NCBI GenBank assembly: GCA_947561715.1
Contig: OX387198.1
Location: forward strand, 13,020,001 to 13,084,000
Source of the DNA: Ascidia mentula
Lineage: Eukaryota; Chordata; Ascidiacea; Phlebobranchia; Ascidiidae
Direction: 5' to 3'
DNA length: 64,000 nt
Shown: positions 25,379-39,600 of the stretch, one piece after another
Position numbering within the stretch: position 1 is the first letter of the stretch
Layout of the letters: the number at the start of each line of letters is the position of its first letter
Made by a program: the position numbers and the translations under genes
The notes under the pieces: generated by a model
What the model was told of the DNA's origin: nothing
Seen by the model: the letters and a program-made list of their open reading frames with translations, nothing else
Databases searched by the model: none

Positions 25379-25596
25379 CGAAATGCAGTTTTAAGATTGC
25401 GAAAAACCAAAGTATTTCTTCGACTTGACGCGAATCAAAAAACGTACGGTCTGAATCTCTGTTTGATTTCAAAAAAGGTTTGGTGATGACGTACACAATC
25501 CGTTCACGATTTCACTTTACAGTATGTGCATGTTAATTGATATTAAGACAGATAAATCGAATAACACTTTAAACAATCACTATTTTAAGAAAATGT

Positions 25597-25602
25597 AATA
25601 AA
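25597..25602 (+). terminator. Poly(A) signal of the EGF-like membrane protein gene
   Basis: AATAAA about 220 bases after the stop at 25376-25378, within an A/T-rich 3' UTR. Confidence 0.5.
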
Positions 25603-26792
25603 GTAAACATGAAAAATTAAACTATTACAAATTTAAAAATTTTCCAAAGGTGTTTTTTACAAAATATTTGAATTTTTTTTTCTCAAAAACGCATCGTTTT
25701 TTCACAGTGTCTAACAAATACGTGTTTTCTGAAGGAAAGTTTATTTTTTGTATATTTTTTCTACTAGTTTTTGGCAAGATATAGTGGAATGTTGTAATTT
25801 CATAATCCCTGACTAAAATTTCGGCTGCTAATTGTCAACGACTAAATGATTTGATTTACATTTTTCTCGCTTTTTTCGGTGAAGAGAAGGCTATAACTGT
25901 TTCTTGCTGTAAAACAGTTTTACTTTATCTTCCATTTATTTTCCATATTCCTGTATTTTGGGGGATTCTTACCTCACAACGTTGTCATGTTGGACAGACA
26001 CGAAAGATTTTTTTTGCCTTTTCATGTTTTTGAAACATTAAACATCGAAATAAAAAACAGCGCTGTTTTTGTGTCTTTTGAGGCAAGTAAAGAGTTTTTG
26101 ACGTTTCGTGTATTTTTGACAGCATTGGTTATCAACAAGACCAACACTGCGCAGCTTTTGCAAATATGATTTTTTTTTCCTGCTGCACCGAATTAGCATC
26201 AATTGCGAAAATAGTATAGAGTTGTGGCAATTATACTTGTGGATTTTGTAGCAGGGAGAAATGGTAAAAAAGTGTTTAAATATCCGGGATTTTGAACATT
26301 ACACCATATAAGTATATTATTAAAAATATGCAGTCCCATTCCAAAATTGTCATAGATTTTTGTGAAACTTATCTCTAACATAGTACGGTGATATTATCTT
26401 GGATCCTAGAAAGGGTTACTTTAATCCTAAGTAACTGTAAGCCATCAAAAACAGTTGGTTTGCGGTTCACTATCAGAAACTTTATCAGCAAGCACATGAT
26501 TTGTTAGGAAATAAAAACATGCGATCAATTTTTAGGGCAGAAAAACAAGCAACATCATAATGTAGGAAAGAAAAATAAATTAAAATTGAGAAAAAATTTG
26601 CGTGTAATCTTCGTGAACTCATGGTCTTAATTGTTTTGAATTCGACTTGATGTAGGAACAAGTCAGGACTGGTGTTGACGTTGTGTCAGTTTCGGAGTAA
26701 CCGCCTTTGATATTACTGCCGAAAAACAAACGGAACTATTTTGCCTTTGAAGTTGCGCAAACTCCTCTCTGATACGAAGTGAAGTTGTGAAA
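25603..26792. other. AT-rich intergenic sequence
   Basis: Strongly A/T-rich with long T runs; no exon, RNA gene or repeat that I can support. Confidence 0.4.
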
Positions 26793-27078
26793 ATGAGTGA
26801 GCTTCGCATGAGGTAACGCACTTCTTGTTTGATGTAGCCCACTTCAATAAAGTAGCAGCTCTGAGTTTGTGTTTCGTCTGTCTTGTGCGCACTGGAATTT
26901 TTAGTCAATGACAGCTAATTGGAATGATGTAATACCCACAGGTACTCGAAATACGACTCTTCAAAGAAAAAATCCGTATTATCCGACTACAAAGTGACCG
27001 CAAAGATGCGTAACGCAAATATTAGATTGGAGTTGAACAAACTGTTAACTCGAGTGTTGTCGATAATTGTAATCCAAG
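26793..27078 (+). CDS. Possible short unidentified gene, two exons seen
   Basis: ATG at 26793 gives MSELRM and reaches a donor AG|GTAACG at 26812/26813. A 129-base intron ends at CCCACAG (26941). The second exon, 26942-27078, continues in the same phase without a stop (YSKYDSSKKKSVLSDYKVTA, then NIRLELNKLLTRVLSIIVIQ) up to a good donor, GTCAGT. A terminal exon could follow the acceptor TCAATTTAG at about 27391, where TTTTAAATAAATTG supplies a stop and an AATAAA; that would make a protein of about 55 aa. The matching phase is the main evidence. There is no recognised family, and it may be chance. Confidence 0.3.
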
Positions 27079-27690
27079 GTCAGTGATGAGATTGATTTAA
27101 TTCCAGTCGTTGAATGTGTTAATTAGGTGCCAATGTTATGTTTGGAAATTTAGTTAGGGGAGTTTGTTGTGCTTACTCATGTTGTAACTTAACACTCTCA
27201 GTTTGTTATGTGTTACTGCATTACACAATCTTTGAAAGAAACTGAGGCAATAAAACAGTAGTATTCAGATTTAGGTTCTAATACGTAAACAAATATGAGT
27301 TAAAGAAAGGGCATTTCTTTATTGTGCAATGTTTTGGGCTGATAACTGAGGTTATATGTTATGATTATTTAGTTTTTTCCGTCAATTTAGCTTTTAAATA
27401 AATTGTGTTCAATTTTGTCGAAAGCGGGCGCTGTTGTGCGAACTTTTTAACATTTTCTGAACCTTTTTAACGTGTTGCGAACAATTGGTTCTGTGAGTAA
27501 AAGCTCGACCCGCATACCACAAAAGAGTGTCGTGAAACGTCATGCAACAGGTAAAACTTGTGGTGAAAAATTAAGTTTGTGTTTTAAGATTCTCCACTCC
27601 GAGGAATCATTACCAAAAGGTATTAACTTTGTTTATAATTTTGTACCTTTCGTTTGCAAATGCAGAAATTTGCCCAGTGCCTGAAAAAAT

Positions 27691-28116
27691 ATGGAAAAAA
27701 CGACTGATAAAAACAGTGACTATATAAAATTGATATATTTTTGGGCAGTTAAATCGTATATATGGCCGAAGGAAACAAAAGTAATGTTACAAAAAAAACG
27801 TTGCTTTTATCGCATTGAAAATAATGTTGGTAGGGTTAACCTTTACTGGGGCACGGCGAATTTAGGTCGACAGTGTAGATTTGGATCTGAAAGCATCAAA
27901 AATGAAAGATACTTAATCCTGAGACATTTATGGCAAAATATGCGATTAGCTTACAATGATAAAATTCCAGTAATGGCCGAAAATAGGTGTCCACGCATCC
28001 ACATCTCCTCCTTAAATGGTTCACAGTTAATCTCCATTTTGAAAACAAATTACCGGCCATTGGACTTAAAGGCTAATCCTCAGACTTCACATCGGACAAA
28101 AATATTCTTCCAATAA
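27691..28116 (+). CDS. Unrecognised 141-codon open frame
   Basis: ATG 27691 opens 141 codons to TAA at 28114-28116. The product is basic and Lys/Arg/Asn-rich, with no signal peptide, membrane segment or motif I know. Other open frames follow at 28206 and 28406 in different phases, so this could be a decayed intronless gene or chance in AT-rich DNA. It is listed only because it is the longest ATG-initiated frame in this gene-poor stretch. Confidence 0.15.
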   Translation: MEKTTDKNSDYIKLIYFWAVKSYIWPKETKVMLQKKRCFYRIENNVGRVNLYWGTANLGRQCRFGSESIKNERYLILRHLWQNMRLAYNDKIPVMAENRCPRIHISSLNGSQLISILKTNYRPLDLKANPQTSHRTKIFFQ

Positions 28117-31100
28117 TGCCCGTTTATTTGCTTGGTGATAATGGGTTATAGGGGGGTAACGCTTTGTTTGCCGAAACCTGGTAACCGGCGGTTGGCGTTC
28201 CTGGGATGTTGGCCGTTGTCCACATTCACAAAGCAAGTAATGGTTATGAATACCGCCACCCTCGGGTCAATGAATTGCTGAATAAATTCCTGTCCAAGAA
28301 AAGTCATTCATTTTGTCCATTTCCGCATAAAAATAGTCTATTCCTGGCTCGGAATATGATTGACAGCTTTGTGAGCTGTTGCACGGTGCCCGGAAGAACT
28401 AAATTATGGGATGGCTCGCGACTATGACTTGCTACTATGGCATATCGTTTATACAGCACGCGCCCAAGCGAGTAACCTCCAGTTATATTTCTCAAAACTC
28501 ATTTCATATTTTAAAGAGGAAAATTGGCATGGAAACCGCTAAGTTCAGTAATAAACACACTGTTGTAAAGGTGCTTTACCTTCCATATTTCATTGGAATA
28601 ATTTGTGCATTTAATGACAAAGATTTTTCCGATATGTGGAAACAAGTAATTATATGTCCGATTATCGAAATGGTTAAGATTTCCTGTAAAATTAACTACA
28701 ATGGCAACGCAATTATATCTCTGACTAATAGATCTATTTTCGTCAATGTGCAACTATAGTTTTCAGGCCTTGCGCGTCATTGTGTTGATTAAACATTAAT
28801 ACTAAGCCTTGATGACTACTCCAGCGAATGGCCCTTCATATTTGCACTGAATTGTTTTCCGTAAGTCGGGTCTAACACACGTTAACGTCACCTCTATACA
28901 TAGCATCCTCCAAGATTGCGGCCGGCGACTCTACAGGATAAATTCCGGTGAGCAAACGAACTGTGAATAGCTTCCTGTGGCTGATTCATAATTCCCAAAA
29001 GCGGTGGCGCGATGGTTTTGTTTGCTCGTCGCACTCAGGAAAAGATAAAGGTGACCCACCACATGGGCAACATTTTGACTGAAACCAACAAAGTATGGAA
29101 TTAGGAGATCTTTAAAGGCATGTGTTGATTGTTTTCGCAATATATGGTGTGAAACACAGATAAACAATTGGGTATCAATAAACTCAAAGCTCTTCTGGCA
29201 AAAATAATTTACTTGGTCGACGTTTCAGTCGTCATCCAAACGATCTTCTGCTCGGTTTGTGACAGCTGCACACTGATCGGATATCGCGATGTGTAACCTC
29301 ACTGTGCGATCAAAAGGTTTGGTTTTTATTTGGAAAGCAGTTTTTTGTCATGAGTGAGTTAAAGGGTAGATTGGTTACTGTTGTTTTTCCCTCGTGTACA
29401 AAAACAAACCCCACTACAAATACGCACTCTCCTTTCAATATTTGATCAAGTGATTAAAACGTACGAAACGATGCTGTAAAGCCGCGAACAAACAAGCGAT
29501 GGAATGACCAAATTTAATTGCAGGCTTTGGCGAGTTCTCGAGCGAAACAGTGGTTTCTGTGAGACAGCTCAGTACTTATGGATAGTGTCTTTTTATATCT
29601 TCATCGCACGCGGTTTGACAAAATAGAAATCATTGGCTACATTACGTCAGCACGCTGTTGTTTGTGGACCGCACACCGAGCATGCAGTGAAATCGCTCTT
29701 TTGGAGGTTTCGGGCTTTTCTTGAAGTGGTCTCTCAATCGCATGACATCCAAACGATTCTTATCTAATTAAATCCGTGAGATTACTCATCGCAGCTTTTC
29801 TTTTCACAATTAACATATTGTGTCGGGTTTAAACACAGGTCATGACCTTGTTTCGGGGAATATGGCAAATATTTTGATCGTAAAATAATCAGTCCATGCC
29901 ACTTTTCTGGTATAAACGATATGTTTGTTGCAAGCTTTTAAAACTGCAGTGACCCATACTTGTGCCAAAGAGCGTGCGTCGATGTCATTAACTAGTTGAA
30001 AGTTGTTTTTTATGATTAAAGTACAAAGAACAAAAATGGATATTGCGGTTGACATCCCAAAACAACGGATATAAAAAAGGACTGCAAAATATACGGACAT
30101 ATGTGATGTTGGAAGAAGTTGTTTTGTATTTGGTACAACCAAGCCTCCAGATTTTCCTCCTCGAATCCCCGAACACATTTCTTGCAAACCACGGAACACA
30201 CTAGTGGAAAACAACGGGATTAGATGATTGATGAAAAACGTTGTATCGTCACGGAAAAGGTTGCAAAGTACCTCAGTTATAGTGTGGTTATCAGAAGCGT
30301 ATGTTGTTATCCCGTTGTTAGCTCGCCTGTTGTTTGCCGTCGACCAACAGCACACAGAAGGGCGGCTTGCCAATGGGTCGGTAGCCACTCATCGTTCATT
30401 CGGTCAGCGAAGTTTTATGGTCGGGAAACGCGGAAGATTAAAATGCTGTTCGTGTTTTGCTGAACGATTGAAGTGGGGATCGGTTATTTGCTCCCGCTGG
30501 AGGTTCAGATGTAACGCAGGTGACCCGAGACATTAAAAACCCACTTACCGTCCCTGGGGCGTTGGTACAAACCATTTACTTTACATTTTCGCCCTTTCTT
30601 GGGACTAAATCGTTAAAATGTAGGAAATTGTAAAAATCTTTGTTTAAACAGGGGGGTTTGGAAAGTGTGTCAAAATATTCCCAAATTTGCCACATGAAAA
30701 CGTCGTTTAATACGAGTTTGAATGGCTTTTGTCCCAAATGTTACTTCAATCATGAACAAATTTGGGGTAATTTGGAGCTACGGATTAAGTGGGGTAACTT
30801 AGTTTAGAAGTCTACTCACTAAATAGTGGTACGCAGCGGGAAGAAAAACCCAAACCACAAAATTCTTGCATAATTTAAAGCTTTTCTGTCACAGAGTCGC
30901 GTTATTGCGCGTAACGCAATCCGTATAACATCAAAGGAATCCGCGCAAGGCCCTTAAATTATTTACAAGCTCGAAGCCGCCAATTTTGATGAGCGAAATT
31001 CTTCTCACGTCTCAACTTCAAAAACTGTGTGCACTGATTACGTACAATAGGTTGCGTAACTTAACAAGTAATTCTCGCGAGGATTACAACCGGCGATTCC

Positions 31101-33652
31101 ATTGTGCGAAAATACCAGTTGTTTCTTGTTCCCTTGTTCAATTGTACGTAAACAAAGACCATTGTGACGTTTAACGTCGAGTTCACCGGGCGCGCCTTCG
31201 CGTTCCTGTCTGTTTACCGCGGAAGTTGATTTTGATGTGGCGAGGAATCTTCAGCCGTTTCCCTTTAATCGGTGCGCGCGCGCCCGCCGCCGTGCGACGC
31301 ATGCGCGCGAGTGTGTGCGCGCGTACTCGGGCAAAGCTTAGATCAAAGAGGCGCGCACTTCAAAGGGGCGAAGTTGCATTCCGTTGCCGCGAGAGCGTAA
31401 AGAAGCGACGACGAATAGAAGAGCGAGCGAGAGAGCAACGAAAGAAAGGCGACCAGCGCTCAGCCAAACGGGTGTGTGATTTTAACGAGTGCTGATCGAG
31501 AGGCCTGAGGCCTTCGCTCGCTCGTTTCGCTGCGCAATTCATGCGGGCACAGCAACAATACCCAGAGATCTGTGGCAGCGCCAGTTATAGCCAAGCAGGT
31601 TCGCGGTGGGGCGTTTGAAACTACCGCGCCAGCATGTCAGGTATGGTTGTGGTGTCCACAGCCAAGTGGAAGTAAACGGATGGGGATTAAAACATAGATG
31701 TTGCGCATTTTGGACTTTTGTCTGATATAGTGGATAGAAAGTTTTTGTTAATTTATAGCTCAGTCAACCGGACCGACTTTTGCATTTGGCAGAAAAGCAT
31801 ACGTTTGCAGAAACCGTAGCAGCTTCTCAATGCAACGAGGCAATTTATCATACAAGGCGACGAATTTTGTTTTGCATTCCGAAGTTGTTTGTGTGGCACA
31901 TATGGCTTAGACGGCCACGGCTTGACAAGTAGCGGAGAAATATCTCTGTAGAAAGTGTTATCACGAAAGTTCAAACCGCATCACAGAATTAAATGTAGTT
32001 TCTATGTCTGTTTACAACAGTACGTGAATACACATTTGCGATTTCGTGTCGCCGCGACGCGTGGAGGTCGTCGTTTCATGTGGCACCGCCGTGTAATCGC
32101 AGTCAATTCACGCATAAACGGTCGCCCGGCCTATCTAATACCAACCCACGGTAATTGTGTAATAGCTACGCGCGCGCGTTGACCCGATTTAGACACTGGC
32201 CTGTGTTTCGTTCTCCCAGATGAAATGATTTGGAGGAGTTGGCCGCTTCAAACGTGGGTGGTTGCTGTCCATCGCTTCCCGCGTGGGCCTTTGGAGACTG
32301 ACAAACGATAAGGCCAAGGACGCATGGAAACGAGGTCGGCCTTTGCTGCCGAGACGGCGTTTTCCCTGCTGGGGGTTGAAAGCTTAGAGGAGTGATTTTT
32401 AATTTTATGCTGATAACAACGAGTCGTCTTGACGAGTGCGTTGATATAGGATCTGCTCTATTGTTGACACCACCAAGGTTAAAACGATGCATTGCCAGCT
32501 GATGTTACAGAATACAAACCAGCTATTCTGGACATTGATATTTATTCATACAAAATATTTCGTGTTTTAGTATTAGAGTTTTTTTTGTAGTGAAAGATTA
32601 AGATTATTGCCGTTGACAGAGAGTCATCGCGCGCCTTCGTAAGCCCAAGCAAAACATATAGTTTGTGAAAACCATTGATGGAATGAACAAAAAAGTGGCA
32701 GATATAATCCCCATTCGTCTACTGTCCGCTCCCAAAGGAGCACAACGTTGTCCGCGCCAACGCCAGATGGTACTCGACCAGTTGCGGCCGTCAGGTTTAG
32801 CATTTCAGAAATCGATTGGTGAAAGTTTTAGGGTTGGTGTTTAGCGCTGTTCATAATCCCACAGAGTTTTAATAAGATTCGATGGGTCGAGATTTTAAGG
32901 TCGGATACAGTTGGGTACTAAACAATAATAAACAAGAAGTATTGAAATCTACTCAGAATTGAAATGAGAAGCATGTTTATAACAAGAAAATTGGGACATC
33001 ATCATGTTTGCAAAATAATAGACTGTTTGTCACACTTCTGCAATTAGTTGATCGTCAGAACTCAGAATTCTATGAACAGAACGAGCTAACCGAACAGCTG
33101 ACAATTATTTTCCCGGGACAGTCAATCGATTGGGTTGTCAGTTAGATACACGCTTCCTGCTTTGCCTGGTTGGATGCCTCTATGTTGTTCGACGACCCGG
33201 TTTTTGGTTTTCGTTGGGCATTGTTTGTCGCGAAGTTCGCACGGCGCGCTCAACTGGTGTGAACAAATAAAACTGGCGCTGAGTTTAATTTCCACTAATC
33301 TTCGCCCGATCGGCGCCCGGAGCAAGAATTCTCATTGAAATTCCGATTGCCCCCCCCTCCGTCGGGATCATTCACGCCTGGATATCTTGGCGTGACACAT
33401 TTCCTAGCTGCGGATTTCAGGCGTTTTGCTTGCAGCGACAAGCAACTTGTTTTTGTTGTTCTTCGTGCACTTGATTTAATTCAAATTACATTTGTGTTTG
33501 CAGTGAAATCGTGATTAAGTGTTTGTAATAGCGATTCAAACTTTTACAAATGTTCACGCTGCCGCGTCAACTGAGCATCGCCAGGCATTGTAACTGAATG
33601 GCGCCTCGGTGCATGGATATACGTTCGCGCAAACTTGGATATACTACAGACC
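28117..33652. other. Upstream region of NKD, including a CpG-rich segment
   Basis: No supported coding exon. CpG becomes frequent from about 28.9 kb and peaks at 31180-31640. There are TCF-type cores at 30930-30936 and 31340-31348. The open frame on the minus strand at 29840-30388 starts with GTG and has no family match. This stretch probably holds NKD promoter, 5' UTR and enhancer sequence. Confidence 0.4.
31180..31640. promoter_or_regulatory. CpG-rich island, candidate NKD promoter
   Basis: Dense CG runs such as GTGCGCGCGCGCCCGCCGCC, a partial NRF1-like GCATGCGCGCG and an exact TCF/LEF site AGATCAAAG at 31340-31348. It is the most CpG-dense part of the region. The first NKD coding exon is 2 kb downstream, so a noncoding leader exon could start here. 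That assignment is inference. Confidence 0.35.
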
Positions 33653-36600
33653 ATGGGAGTTCGACACAGCAAGCCGCACGCAAGACGAAGGCGTAAGTTC
33701 TGTTGTACTTTACCTCATATGTGGCCATGATAAATTGGGAAGGTTTAAAATATATGTATATTTAGGCCTAACCAAAATGTGATTCGCACTGAGGCAGTTG
33801 TGAAACATTGGAGGTTGTAGACAATCTAAATCAAGGTTTATGCCTAATAGAATTCAAGTGATTCTCTTGTTTGTAGGCACGTCTTTTTATCATAAATTGT
33901 TGTAACGTGGTATCTGCGTCAGCAGACAGAACCTTGATTTGTCATATATTTGTTAGCTTGAGCCCTTCAGGCTTGCACTATGTCATGAGCTCAGTCTCCA
34001 GCGCTCCGCCCTTGCAGGGATTATCCCAATATCGATTTTGTCGCCAAGACGATCTTGTCACGTCGATATTGTCGCGTTGCAATTGGAAACAAATGCCGCT
34101 GTTGGCAAGTGGGAGTGGGAACGTACGATTTTTATTAGGACAAGTGTTGAAATTCGGTCCCGGGAGGGTTGAAAGTCGATCGTAATGTGGGTGATTCGAC
34201 GTCGGTGACACGTTATTGCGACTCGCTACAGTGCCCTAGGGGCCTGGTGAAGTCGCAGCACTCTCTTTGACCGCTGAAGCGATGGGCGAATCCCGTTAAA
34301 ACGTAACGCCCGAGATAAAATGCTGAAAAAACAAACAGGGGACGGCGGTTGAACCAACGCTTGTTTGATGTCGTATTTGATTCCTTGCACCCTTGAGGCA
34401 GTCGGCCTCGCTGTGGCAATTTGCCCGTAGGATGATTGCCTGTGAGAGGACGACCGATCCCCTCCGCTTTATGCCAAGTTTCAAGGGCTCTTTTTTTATA
34501 TAATAGGCTGTTATTGTTGCGATATCTGTAGTTTGTTGCAATTGCATTTTTTGCAAATTTGTAAGTTACGTATTGTTGACGCTCTACTCTTAAACAAAAA
34601 AATGGTTTGCTGACAAATTTCAAATTTCCACTGGTTTATTCACTCCTGATTTTTTACAGGACGCAAGGGAGGACCCACATCGGAAAGGCAAAGCCCTGAA
34701 GGTAATAATAGCATACCATGTCTTCTTTCCTTTGAGATAGAAATCGTATTTCATGATCCTACCGGGAACGTTACATCCGGGCGTCTAAAGCCCCAAGATC
34801 AAACGTCGCTCGTTAACCGTAAAAATACCCAACGCGGTTGAAAACTAACCACCCAAGTGGTACGCGTTAACGAACCCAAAATATTTACCCCTTTGTGCGG
34901 CTTTCCTGGGGGATCGTATCTCCCTCAGTAGCTGCTTCAGGGGTCTGAATTAAAAGGAAAACGGCCGGTTTAGCTTTTTGTCTCCGCCCGCTGGCAAACC
35001 GGTCGGCCGGTGCCCGCCCTTATCTTATTGCTTGTCGGTTGGGACCCGCTTTCTGGGTACCTGATCTGATCAACAAATCCAGTACAGACGGCGGTATAAA
35101 TGGAACGGGACTTTGATGTACATCCCGCTTTTGTTCGCTCCTTTGCGCCCGTTCACATTAGCTCTATTGTGTGGGGTCTGGAACGAACGGAACGGGCCTT
35201 GTTGTTTCAGATTTGGTAACTCGCCCGGTTTAAAGTTACGGCGCGCGCTCGGCCCGGCGGATGCAGACCCAGAGAGCGGCCTAAGGGCGCTCAAAAAAAA
35301 ACTACCGAGTTACACTTGTTTCGCTTTTTTGTCCAGTTTCCTAATTAGATAAAACTGGTTGTCAAACACTGCGCCGCCGACGTTTCCTGGACTTTAAAGT
35401 TTAACTTGACGTCACTAATTTGTTTCCGCTTGAAACTCTTTTTTGGTTAACTGGGCTTTGATAGTATTTACTCCATTCATAAAACCACCCTTAGTCTATA
35501 GATAAACGCCATCTTTAATGTCCTACGCGGGTATTGCCTTTCGGTCGAGGGCAATGCCTTAATGCGTCGAATGGCCTATAATGGGTGGTGTTAACTTCCG
35601 CGCGTTGCCTTTCAAAGGCAAGTGCATCACAAATTATGGTTGTTACACCATTTACCGAGCCGAAATTTTTGCCTTCAAAGGTGGCCCGTGCCCGACCGCC
35701 TCTCCCCCCTCACCGCTCGATCAGAACAGGTCGTGCATCGAAGCGTGTCCGTGCAACAAAGCGCGTCATGACGCAACAGAGGAGAGGGACCGACCATTTC
35801 GCGATGAGGATGGCTTTACCAAGGTAAGGGCTATTCCTCTTGACAGTTTAATTACGATCGAGTTGTGTGACGCGTTTTCCCGATGATGACGCCAAAGCTT
35901 TTGCCGTAATAGGGCATATTGAGAATACGAGCGATTTGCTTACCCGTGGAGCTGTTTTCTGACATTGTCTTTGCACCAATCCACTTGGCAATTTTGAAGT
36001 CAAGCGACAAGAGATGCTTCTTGACTTGCTCGGCGACAGACAGATAATCATCTTGGTCTCAATGCTCTCACCAGGCAAGCGTCGCCCACTTTGGACCGGC
36101 TTCGCGGCTTAATTCTGTGTTTGTTCTGCCCCGTTGCTCCAGCGTTGTTTGTTCATCGCCGCTCACGGAGGGTTTCCTGTTGGCAATGCAACGGTGCAAG
36201 TCCCAGACTTGCAGTTCGGCAGGCGTGCTTTCAACCCTTGTAGTGACAAAAACGATGAACCGTTTTTTTATTTCTGTGGCACTCGTCTGAAGCCCCCGCA
36301 TTTGGGATGTCCCAGGGATCCCTAGCTTACCAAATATCATTTTATCAAACATAGTAGTTACGTAATGTCTGGTTGGGATATATATTAGGTAAATTTAATC
36401 CCATGCTAAGAGTCAAACTTAAAGAAAACCGGACGCTCGTTTATTACTTATGAATGTCATTTTAATCCAAGGCTCGGCTTTGTAGACACGATTTGTCTTT
36501 TCGTCATTAAAGGCGACACAGGGCAATTAGCCACTTCACTGTTTGCCTGTTGTTTGTTGTTCGAGCATACGCGCGCGTCATTCGCCGGCGATTACGGGTA

Positions 36601-39600
36601 CTTTGTTTCTCAACTGTGTCCCGGCTCCGAATGTCTGTAATTTCTTCCTCCACAATACAAGGCACGCAATTATGCAGACGCCCCCGTGGACTGTGGTCCA
36701 CGAACGGTTTTGTTACGTCACGTCGAAATTGTCGGTTCAAACAGCGACGTATTGAACATGAACTACCGGTGTTGTCATTGGGTAAACCTGGCCTGTGCTT
36801 TGAAGTGAAGTTTCTCCCTGTAAGCTCGACTCCACAGGGGCCAATTACACACGCGTGTATTATTTGTCTTGTGCGACCGAATGGGGGTTTGGACATTTGC
36901 AGTTGGTTTTATCGAAGCTTTTGTAGAGGAAACTTAATTACAATCTCGAATTGTGATGCGCAAAAAAGATTTCACGCATTTTGTTACAATTAAAGAAAGT
37001 AATGCATCATCTTGCTTACATGCTGACAATTGTGTTATAAAAGGTTGTTCAAATGAGTGAGGGAAAATTTTCTCTTTCAAATTCTCTCGGTGGCGGTGCT
37101 ATTCCTTCACATTACAATCACACCCAGTAATTTTGTATATTTTCCTCAAAAAATTATCAATCAAATTGTTTCTAAGAACTCCAGTTGTTGACAACAATAC
37201 TGTAACGATTAAGAACTTTCAAAATCTCTTCATAAATATCCTTGTTAAAATACGACCAAATTTGGTGCGAACCATACAGGTCCATATTTTATACTGTCCA
37301 TTATTGTCCCCATTTGCCTCACCCCGGTTTGCGTGCCAACCGTTCCTTGGTTATCAGGTGGAATGCACTACCAGGCCGCACTGAACCAGAGATGTAGTTT
37401 TAGCCCGGGGTCAAATCGAAACGGCAAGGAGTTTTTATCTGTCTCCGCCTGAGTGACATTCACTGTAAGCTGCGCCCCAGTGCGGAATGTTGCTCTTATC
37501 TGACTCGCAACTTTGTTGCTAAAGCGTTGCTTTGCTCTCAAAACTCTGGTACTTCATAATACGTGATCGAAACATGGGGTGTTTTCGGGTTTATGCGATC
37601 GTATGTGCGTCATGGATCTCTTCAAATCGACCTGAAACCAAACACAATGGCAAAAGGACCCCAAAATGTCTATTATAGGTAGTATTCTGGGTGGCATGCA
37701 CCATCCTGTTTTCCAAAGCTCCTTTGGACTCTGACATGGTCTTTGGCGACTTGTGGTGTGTCACAAACAGCATATTAGGACCTTTTCTGACCTCAACTAT
37801 TTTGTTGGACAAGTTGGCAGCGTAAGCTAAGCCCATGCACTCTACCACATATCAGTGAACCAGTGCAAACATCATGCTGAAAAGAATTGGGCGGCAAACA
37901 CGTTTTTAGGAGGGTCGCGTTCCAATCGAAGCCCTGTAAAGTTTTACGTCGCATCCGCGGTCGATTTTGATGTTTTTTTTACGTCGGATGTCTTAAACCG
38001 TCGAAAACATCGTTAAAAGACGATTGTGAAAAACCAATATCCGGCCGTGCGCCAAATCGGAATCGGTGGAGCGAAGAAAATCGCTAAATTGACTTCCGTG
38101 CCTCTTTTGTGGGGATAAATTTAGGGTTTTCTTGTGACCTTATTAAGAGATGCAACTCTGTGGGAACAAACGTGGCAAAGCGTATGTGTGCAGTTTTGGG
38201 AATATATTATCTGTTGCTCGAAGCCCGCGAAACCCCGTATGCGCAATGGGCCAGGTTAAGTAGCAAAGATCATAGGCCTTGGGTAAACAAGGCTACTCGC
38301 TTGGTTAGCGGAATGGAAAGGCCTGGAACAAATAAAGACAGCAAACAAGCCAGCGCGGTGCCTCTATTTGCCTGCCTTCCCTCCCCACTGTCGGACAATT
38401 ATTTAGCCCACCGCCGCCTAATAACTGCCATTTTCCGCAAAGAAAACCTGCCTTGTACTCGCGGGCGGCTTACCGTTGCACGCAATCTATCAGTGGAGTG
38501 GGCGATTTTAAATGGAAGAGCGCCAGATCTGCTTTCGCTCTCCACGTTTTTAGGGCTGTGCTCTTTTGCCCCCCGTACCTGTTTATTATGTGCCGTTTGA
38601 AATTCCATTCCGTCTCACTGCCTGTTGCTGGTCGGTCGTGCACTCCTTTAAAGTCGCGCGGCAACCAGGGCGCAAAGACTCCCTTGTCCCTGTTATTATG
38701 TCGTCACAGAAGGTTCCGCCGGGCGCGTCGCGACCCTCGACTTATTTTCGCTTCGCCACAAGTGCCCTCGGAACTTAAAAATAGTCGGCGCTGCATGGAA
38801 TTGCCCGTACTGAATAAATAAACTGTGGTCCTCCCGGTTTAGTCAGGCGCACTCTAATCTGCATGTCATCCACCTTGGAAAAAAGTGGCCCAACATCAAA
38901 ACCATATATTTTATGAGACTTCAAAGTGGTGTTCAACAGACGGCCCCTCGAGCGATACATTGAATAATATAGCATATATTGATTATATGTGGATCCAATC
39001 ATGTTTTATAAGGTTATTGTGTGCCAACATCCGAAACCCCACGCCATTGTCGCCTCAATCGACGGATGCTTTGATGTGAGAGGCGCGCCACTTCATACGA
39101 CAGAAGGTATCCGATTTCGGGGATGTGCGGTCCTCAGACGCGCAAGCACAAAAACTGAGGGAAATGTACTCAGGCTATCGTTTTGTCCTGCGGCTGGAAA
39201 ATCGCGCGGGCAATACGCAGACGAATCGCTCGCGTGTTTTGTATCACAACAAAACGGGGCTCTGTCACACGCGCGGGGCAGCGGTTCCATATGACGCATT
39301 GTTGGCAGCGCTTTTTAAGTCGCCGCGTTGCACATTGTGTAGAAGTGGCGTTGTCGATTGAAAACGGCGGCATCAAAGCGGCTAATGGCGCGCCACCTGT
39401 TTTGGCATCATCGCCGTGTGGATTACGGCCCGTTTTATGTCGCCCGTCATCAATTAGTACGCGTTCGACGCGAATTTGCATTGCTCCAGTGATAAGCGAC
39501 TGTGATGTATCGCGTGCGTCGGGGCGCCGTCAAAAGATGTCGAATCCCCTCGCGTGGGTGAAAGTTGTACAGCCTTGCATTCATCACGTTCCGACCCCAT

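Noticed and set aside
29840..30388. 182-codon minus-strand open frame with hydrophobic stretches
   Set aside because: It begins at GTG, not ATG. No family motif, splice structure or second exon supports it.
31226..31495. Arg-rich 89-codon open frame
   Set aside because: Explained by the CpG-rich, purine-rich island; no ATG context or domain.
35735..35823. Open segment ending at ACCAAG|GTAAGG
   Set aside because: It accepts phase 1 but leaves phase 2, which does not match the next NKD exon, and the translation shows no NKD similarity.
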